Shown piece by piece: positions 4,576-7,419 of a stretch of 7,419 nucleotides of DNA. The stretch is from Actinomycetota bacterium. Lineage in GTDB: Bacteria; Actinomycetota; Acidimicrobiia; Spongiisociales; UBA11373. The DNA lies in NCBI GenBank assembly GCA_030688105.1, contig JAUYIV010000274.1:1-7419 (forward strand), given 5' to 3'. Position 1 is the first letter of the stretch. Every line of letters begins with the position of its first letter. A program made the position numbers and the translations under genes. Under the pieces are notes generated by a model. It saw only the letters and a program-made list of their open reading frames with translations, was not told the origin of the DNA and ran no database searches.

Positions 4576-5861
4576 TAAGGGAACACTCCTCTGGCCAGTT
4601 TGGCGTCGGCCACCTTGCGTATCCCCCTGATCAAGGCGGCGGTGCGCAGGTCGGTCTCGTGTTTCGTGGCCACGGACAGCACCTCGTCGAAGGCCCGGCT
4701 CATGATCTCGCGCAACCGCCCCACGATCTCCGACTCCGACCAGAAGTAGTTCTGGAGATCTTGGACCCACTCGAAGTACGACACGGTCACACCGCCGGCG
4801 TTGGCGAGGATGTCCGGGACCACGAGCACCCCGCGCTCGTTGAGAATTTCGTCGGCGGCGAGAGTCGTCGGCCCGTTGGCCCCTTCCATGATGATCTTGG
4901 CCTTGATGTCCCCGGCGTTGTCCCCGGTGACCACGCCCCCGGTCGCACATGGCATGAGCACGTCGCAGTCGATCGTGAGCAGCTCCGCGTTGGTGATGCG
5001 GTCGCCGCCCCCGGTGAACCCTTCGAGGGTCCGGTGCTTGTCCACATAGGCCATGGCGTCTTCGACGTCGAGGCCCTTGCCGTTGTGGACCCCGCCCGAG
5101 ATGTCGGAGATGGCGACCACCCTGGTCCCGAGCTGCTGGGCCGCCAGCGCGGCGTACCGGCCGACATTCCCGAAACCGTGCACCGACACGCACGCCCCGT
5201 CGAGGTCCATGCCGGCCTGCTGAGCCGCCATGGGAAGAAGGCTGACCAGGCCACGGCCGGTCGCCTCGCGCCGCGCCACCGATCCGCCGAGCGCGGGCGG
5301 CTTGCCCGTGACCACCGCCGGCTCAGAGTGCCCCACCTGCTGGCTATAGGTGTCCATGATCCAGGCCATCACCTGCTCGTCGGTGCCCATGTCCGGCGCG
5401 GGGATATCCTTGTTGGGGCCGATGAAGTTGATGATCTCGGCGGTGTACCGCCGGGTGACCCGCTGCGTCTCGGACCGACTGAGGGCGAGCGGGTCGACCC
5501 TGACCCCTCCCTTGGCACCGCCGAATGGAAGCCCGACGATGGCGCACTTCCACGTCATCAGCATCGCCAGGGCGGCGACCTCTCCGAGGTTCACATCAGG
5601 GGCATATCGGATACCGCCCTTGGTGGGGCCCATGGTCAGGAGATGCTGAACCCGATACCCGAAGAGGCTCTCGACGTCCGAGTAGTCGTCCTTGCGATAG
5701 GGGAAGGTCACGACGATCGACCGCTGCGGAACCCGGAGCCGCTCGGCGATGTTCTCGTCGAGGCCGATCAGCTCGGCGACACGATCGAATTGGTGCAATG
5801 CCTCGAGGTAGAGCGGAGATTCCCACTCACGTAGACCCTCACCGGCGAACTTCTGCTCCAT
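4575..5861 (-). CDS. gdhA: Glutamate dehydrogenase (Glu/Leu/Phe/Val dehydrogenase family)
   Basis: 428 residues, the size of hexameric RocG/GudB-type enzymes that interconvert glutamate with 2-oxoglutarate and ammonia in the cytoplasm. Substrate and catalytic signatures are intact: MGPTKGGIRY (Lys81), MTWK (Lys105), PFGGAKGGV (Lys117) and GPNKDIPAPDMGT (Asp157). The nucleotide domain has GFGNVG (229-234), and Asp253 at the end of the second strand favours NAD over NADP. EGANGPTT (326-333) and SYFEWVQ (361-367) are typical of glutamate rather than leucine dehydrogenases. One oddity is PCATGGVVT at 304-312, where glutamate dehydrogenases usually read like PAAxxNQIT. The start ATG has AAAGAGG (5872-5866) four bases upstream. 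The gene is convergent with the nuclease gene and divergent from the helicase, and both flanks carry heptamer repeats. The symbol is the common name, not proof of orthology. Confidence 0.92.
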   Translation of the reverse strand: MEQKFAGEGLREWESPLYLEALHQFDRVAELIGLDENIAERLRVPQRSIVVTFPYRKDDYSDVESLFGYRVQHLLTMGPTKGGIRYAPDVNLGEVAALAMLMTWKCAIVGLPFGGAKGGVRVDPLALSRSETQRVTRRYTAEIINFIGPNKDIPAPDMGTDEQVMAWIMDTYSQQVGHSEPAVVTGKPPALGGSVARREATGRGLVSLLPMAAQQAGMDLDGACVSVHGFGNVGRYAALAAQQLGTRVVAISDISGGVHNGKGLDVEDAMAYVDKHRTLEGFTGGGDRITNAELLTIDCDVLMPCATGGVVTGDNAGDIKAKIIMEGANGPTTLAADEILNERGVLVVPDILANAGGVTVSYFEWVQDLQNYFWSESEIVGRLREIMSRAFDEVLSVATKHETDLRTAALIRGIRKVADAKLARGVFP

Positions 5862-5894
5862 CGCGCCTCTTTCCAGCAGAATGACGGGAGGCCC

Positions 5895-5936
5895 AATCTA
5901 ACTGCGGGAGCCCTGCCATCGTGTCCAAGTCAGGGC
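5895..5936 (-). promoter_or_regulatory. Possible promoter and inverted repeat upstream of glutamate dehydrogenase
   Basis: TAGATT (5900-5895, minus strand) is a plausible -10 box 34 bases before the ATG. An inverted repeat GCCCTG (5910-5915) with CAGGGC (5931-5936) spans the expected -35 zone and might be an operator. The -35 itself is not clear. Confidence 0.3.
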
Positions 5937-5953
5937 CCTCGGCCAGAGGAACC

Positions 5954-5971
5954 GTCGCCCGTCGCCCGTCG
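5954..5971 (+). repeat. Heptanucleotide tandem array (GTCGCCC), about 2.5 units
   Basis: Two perfect GTCGCCC units are followed by GTCG. It is the first of four heptamer arrays with different units in the region between glutamate dehydrogenase and the helicase. Confidence 0.65.
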
Positions 5972-6019
5972 AAGAATCAAGAGTCAAGAGTCAAGACCAG
6001 TGAAGTCTTGGCTCTTGAC
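5972..6019 (+). repeat. Heptamer array (AAGAGTC) with inverted arm forming a 15-bp hairpin
   Basis: AAGAATC, AAGAGTC, AAGAGTC and a partial fourth unit run from 5972 to 5996. The stretch 5983-5997 then pairs with 6005-6019 over 15 positions, 14 Watson-Crick plus one T-G at 5991/6011, around a 7-base loop. The right arm is the same heptamer in inverted orientation. Confidence 0.75.
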
Positions 6020-6033
6020 CGTCGGCCCGTCAA

Positions 6034-6064
6034 GCCATCGGCCATCGGCCATCGGCCATCGGCC
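6034..6064 (+). repeat. Heptanucleotide tandem array (GCCATCG), 4 perfect units
   Basis: Four identical GCCATCG units from 6034 to 6061 plus GCC. It is the cleanest of the heptamer arrays in the window. Confidence 0.85.
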
Positions 6065-6106
6065 GGAGAGGAACAACGCCGGCAGGCCTCAGGATCGCCG
6101 CGTCCG

Positions 6107-6134
6107 GCCCATCGCTGATCGCCGATCGCCAATC
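6107..6134 (+). repeat. Degenerate heptanucleotide array (GCCNATC), 4 units
   Basis: GCCCATC, GCTGATC, GCCGATC and GCCAATC follow each other in perfect period 7. The array ends about 50 bases before the helicase start. Apart from the arrays, 5862-6184 holds only the possible promoters of the two flanking genes. Confidence 0.7.
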
Positions 6135-6172
6135 GCCGCGAGCGAAGCGAGCCATCTGTCACACCCAACCGG

Positions 6173-6178
6173 TACGTT
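6173..6178 (+). promoter_or_regulatory. Possible -10 box for the helicase gene
   Basis: TACGTT lies six bases before the GTG at 6185, so the transcript could start at the GTG itself. No Shine-Dalgarno sequence is present. A convincing -35 is lacking. Confidence 0.35.
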
Positions 6179-6184
6179 GCGGTC

Positions 6185-7419
6185 GTGCGCGAGTTCCATG
6201 TCGATCCTTCGGGCTGGGATGAGGCCGTCGCCGACGTCGACGGCCCCCAGCTCGTCGTCGCCGGCCCCGGGGCCGGCAAGACGGAGTTCCTGGCGCGCCG
6301 AGCCCGCCACCTCATCGCCGATCGGGGCACTCCACCGGAGCAGGTGCTCCTCCTCTCGTTCTCCCGCCGCGGCGCAGCAGAGCTGCGCTCCCGGGTCACC
6401 GGCGGCATCCTGCGATCCTTCACCGTCATCCCCGCCCTCACCTTCCATGCTCTAGCGATGAGGATCGTCGAGGCCCACGGGGCAGAAGGTGACTGGCATG
6501 CCCCACCGACGATCCTGACCGGTCCCGAGCACGTCGCTCTGGTCGGCGAGCTGCTCGCAGCCGAGGACCCGACCGACTGGCCATTGCCGTATCGGACGAT
6601 GCTCACCACGAGGAGCTTCGCCGACGAGGTCACCGACTTCCTGCAGAGGGCGTTCGAACGCCTCGTCGGCCCAACCGAGATCGCCGCCATGGGCCGAGCC
6701 GACTGGCGGGCTCTCCCCACCTTCCTCAGCCGCTACCGAAGGGCGCTGCTCGAGCGCGGCCGCATCGACTACGGGTCGTTGCAGGCAGAGGCCATCCGGC
6801 TCCTCGAGGACCCAGCGATCCGGACCCAGCTGGCAGCGACCTTCCGCTACGTGCTGGTCGACGAATACCAGGACACCACGGTCGCCCAGGCGAGAATCGT
6901 CGAGAAGGTCTCCGAGTCACACCGGAACGTCACCGTCGCCGGCGACCCCTACCAGTCGATCTACTCGTTCCGCGGTGCGGAGCTGTCGAACGTCGCCGAC
7001 TTTCCGGACCGGTTCCGCGACTCCAATGGCGCACCCGCCCGAAGGATCGTGCTGACCACGTCGTTCCGGGTCCCTCGCGCCATCCTCGACGCCGCCGTCC
7101 GGGTGACCGCCGGGGCGGGCCTGCCCGGTGCGGCCGGGCCGGTGGCGCCCGCCCCCGGCGAGGGCTCCGTCGAGACGTACTGCTTCGACCAGGCATCCAA
7201 CGAAGCCGAGTGGATCGCGTCCGAGCTCCAGCGGGTCCACCTCCGAGATGGGATCCCATACCACCGGATGGCCGTGGCGGTGAGGTCCAAGCGCGGGTTG
7301 CTGCCCGAGCTCTCTCGAGGCCTCGACCGGCGAGGCATACCGCATGACCCGCCCGATTCCCGGCTCGTAGACCACCCCGCGGTGAGGCCGGTCCTCGATC
7401 TCGTCGGGGCGGTCACCCG
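6185..7419 (+). CDS. UvrD/Rep-family (SF1A) ATP-dependent DNA helicase, N-terminal ~411 residues, runs off the window
   Basis: The frame is open from a TGA at 6116-6118 to the end of the window, and GTG at 6185 is the most sensible start. Helicase motifs appear in order: Walker A AGPGAGKTEFL (26-36, Lys32), motif Ia LLLSFSRRGAAELRSR (55-70), motif Ib TFHALA (86-91), motif II VDEYQD (225-230), motif III AGDPYQSIYSFRGA (252-265) and motif IV TTSFRVP (291-297). This is the UvrD/Rep fold, a 3'-5' DNA translocase. The region before Walker A reads DPSGWDEAVADVDGPQLVV, and the usual Gln of the Q motif (LNPEQ..AV) is not where expected. The missing C-terminus could be a plain helicase tail or a nuclease domain as in AdnB, and the RecB-like nuclease upstream makes the second worth checking. 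No ribosome site is seen, so it is probably leaderless. Confidence 0.9.
   Translation, partial: MREFHVDPSGWDEAVADVDGPQLVVAGPGAGKTEFLARRARHLIADRGTPPEQVLLLSFSRRGAAELRSRVTGGILRSFTVIPALTFHALAMRIVEAHGAEGDWHAPPTILTGPEHVALVGELLAAEDPTDWPLPYRTMLTTRSFADEVTDFLQRAFERLVGPTEIAAMGRADWRALPTFLSRYRRALLERGRIDYGSLQAEAIRLLEDPAIRTQLAATFRYVLVDEYQDTTVAQARIVEKVSESHRNVTVAGDPYQSIYSFRGAELSNVADFPDRFRDSNGAPARRIVLTTSFRVPRAILDAAVRVTAGAGLPGAAGPVAPAPGEGSVETYCFDQASNEAEWIASELQRVHLRDGIPYHRMAVAVRSKRGLLPELSRGLDRRGIPHDPPDSRLVDHPAVRPVLDLVGAVT

Noticed and set aside
3880..4578. A 232-codon plus-strand frame overlapping the nuclease gene
   Set aside because: Wrong-frame shadow of the PD-(D/E)XK gene, Arg/Pro/Ala-rich, with no independent signal.
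4476..5834. A 452-codon open frame on the plus strand opposite glutamate dehydrogenase
   Set aside because: Antisense shadow rich in His/Asp/Gly/Val with no recognisable domain; the minus strand encodes a complete enzyme.
5954..6134. The repeat cluster as a CRISPR array
   Set aside because: Units are 7 bases long, directly adjacent without spacers, differ between blocks, and no cas genes are present.
4403..6184. Glutamate dehydrogenase as the cargo of a classic transposon
   Set aside because: The flanking heptamer arrays differ from each other; I found no terminal inverted repeats, transposase or target-site duplication.

Overview
The window reads as chromosomal DNA from a high-GC actinobacterium. 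The coding is dense in G/C, several genes appear leaderless with a TANNNT -10 box just upstream of the start, and the gene content is typical of Actinomycetota: a bacterial PH-domain membrane protein, an actinobacterial-style RecB-like nuclease with an Fe-S cysteine set, a UvrD-type helicase and a hexameric-type glutamate dehydrogenase. I cannot fix the genus; Acidimicrobiia or a relative is a guess.

Layout, left to right. (1) The start of a PH-domain membrane protein on the minus strand, cut by the window edge (1-366). (2) A non-coding region holding a structured RNA gene on the minus strand (RNA A, about 796 to 566) with its own promoter module and terminator. (3) A plus-strand pair: a small two-helix membrane protein with a Cys/His loop (973-1278) and a cupredoxin lipoprotein with an Asp/Met-rich insert (1331-1855). 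The second gene's Shine-Dalgarno sequence is buried in a long hairpin that begins at the stop codon of the first. (4) A second copy of the structured RNA gene, also on the minus strand (RNA B, about 2284 to 2022). (5) A 12-helix MFS transporter (2410-3591) and a PD-(D/E)XK nuclease (3608-4402), both plus strand. (6) A glutamate dehydrogenase on the minus strand (5861 to 4575). (7) A repeat-rich intergenic region, then the first ~410 codons of a UvrD/Rep-family helicase (6185 to the end).

The most unusual content is the pair of RNA genes. They share a 78-bp promoter module in ungapped register, exactly 1488 bp apart: twin CGCGAAAA boxes 20 bp apart, TTGACC, an 18-bp spacer, then TATTGT or TATGGT. 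They also share a 40-bp terminator module. Between these, the linear sequence has diverged, but each copy still reads as seven consecutive hairpins, all capped by GNRA or UUCG tetraloops on the transcribed strand only. This looks like an undescribed family of structured non-coding RNA whose two copies flank the putative copper gene pair as direct repeats.

The other unusual layer is a set of unrelated heptanucleotide tandem arrays. One lies downstream of the glutamate dehydrogenase gene and four lie upstream, so the gene is bracketed by them. All functions are read from sequence motifs; no searches or folding programs were run.
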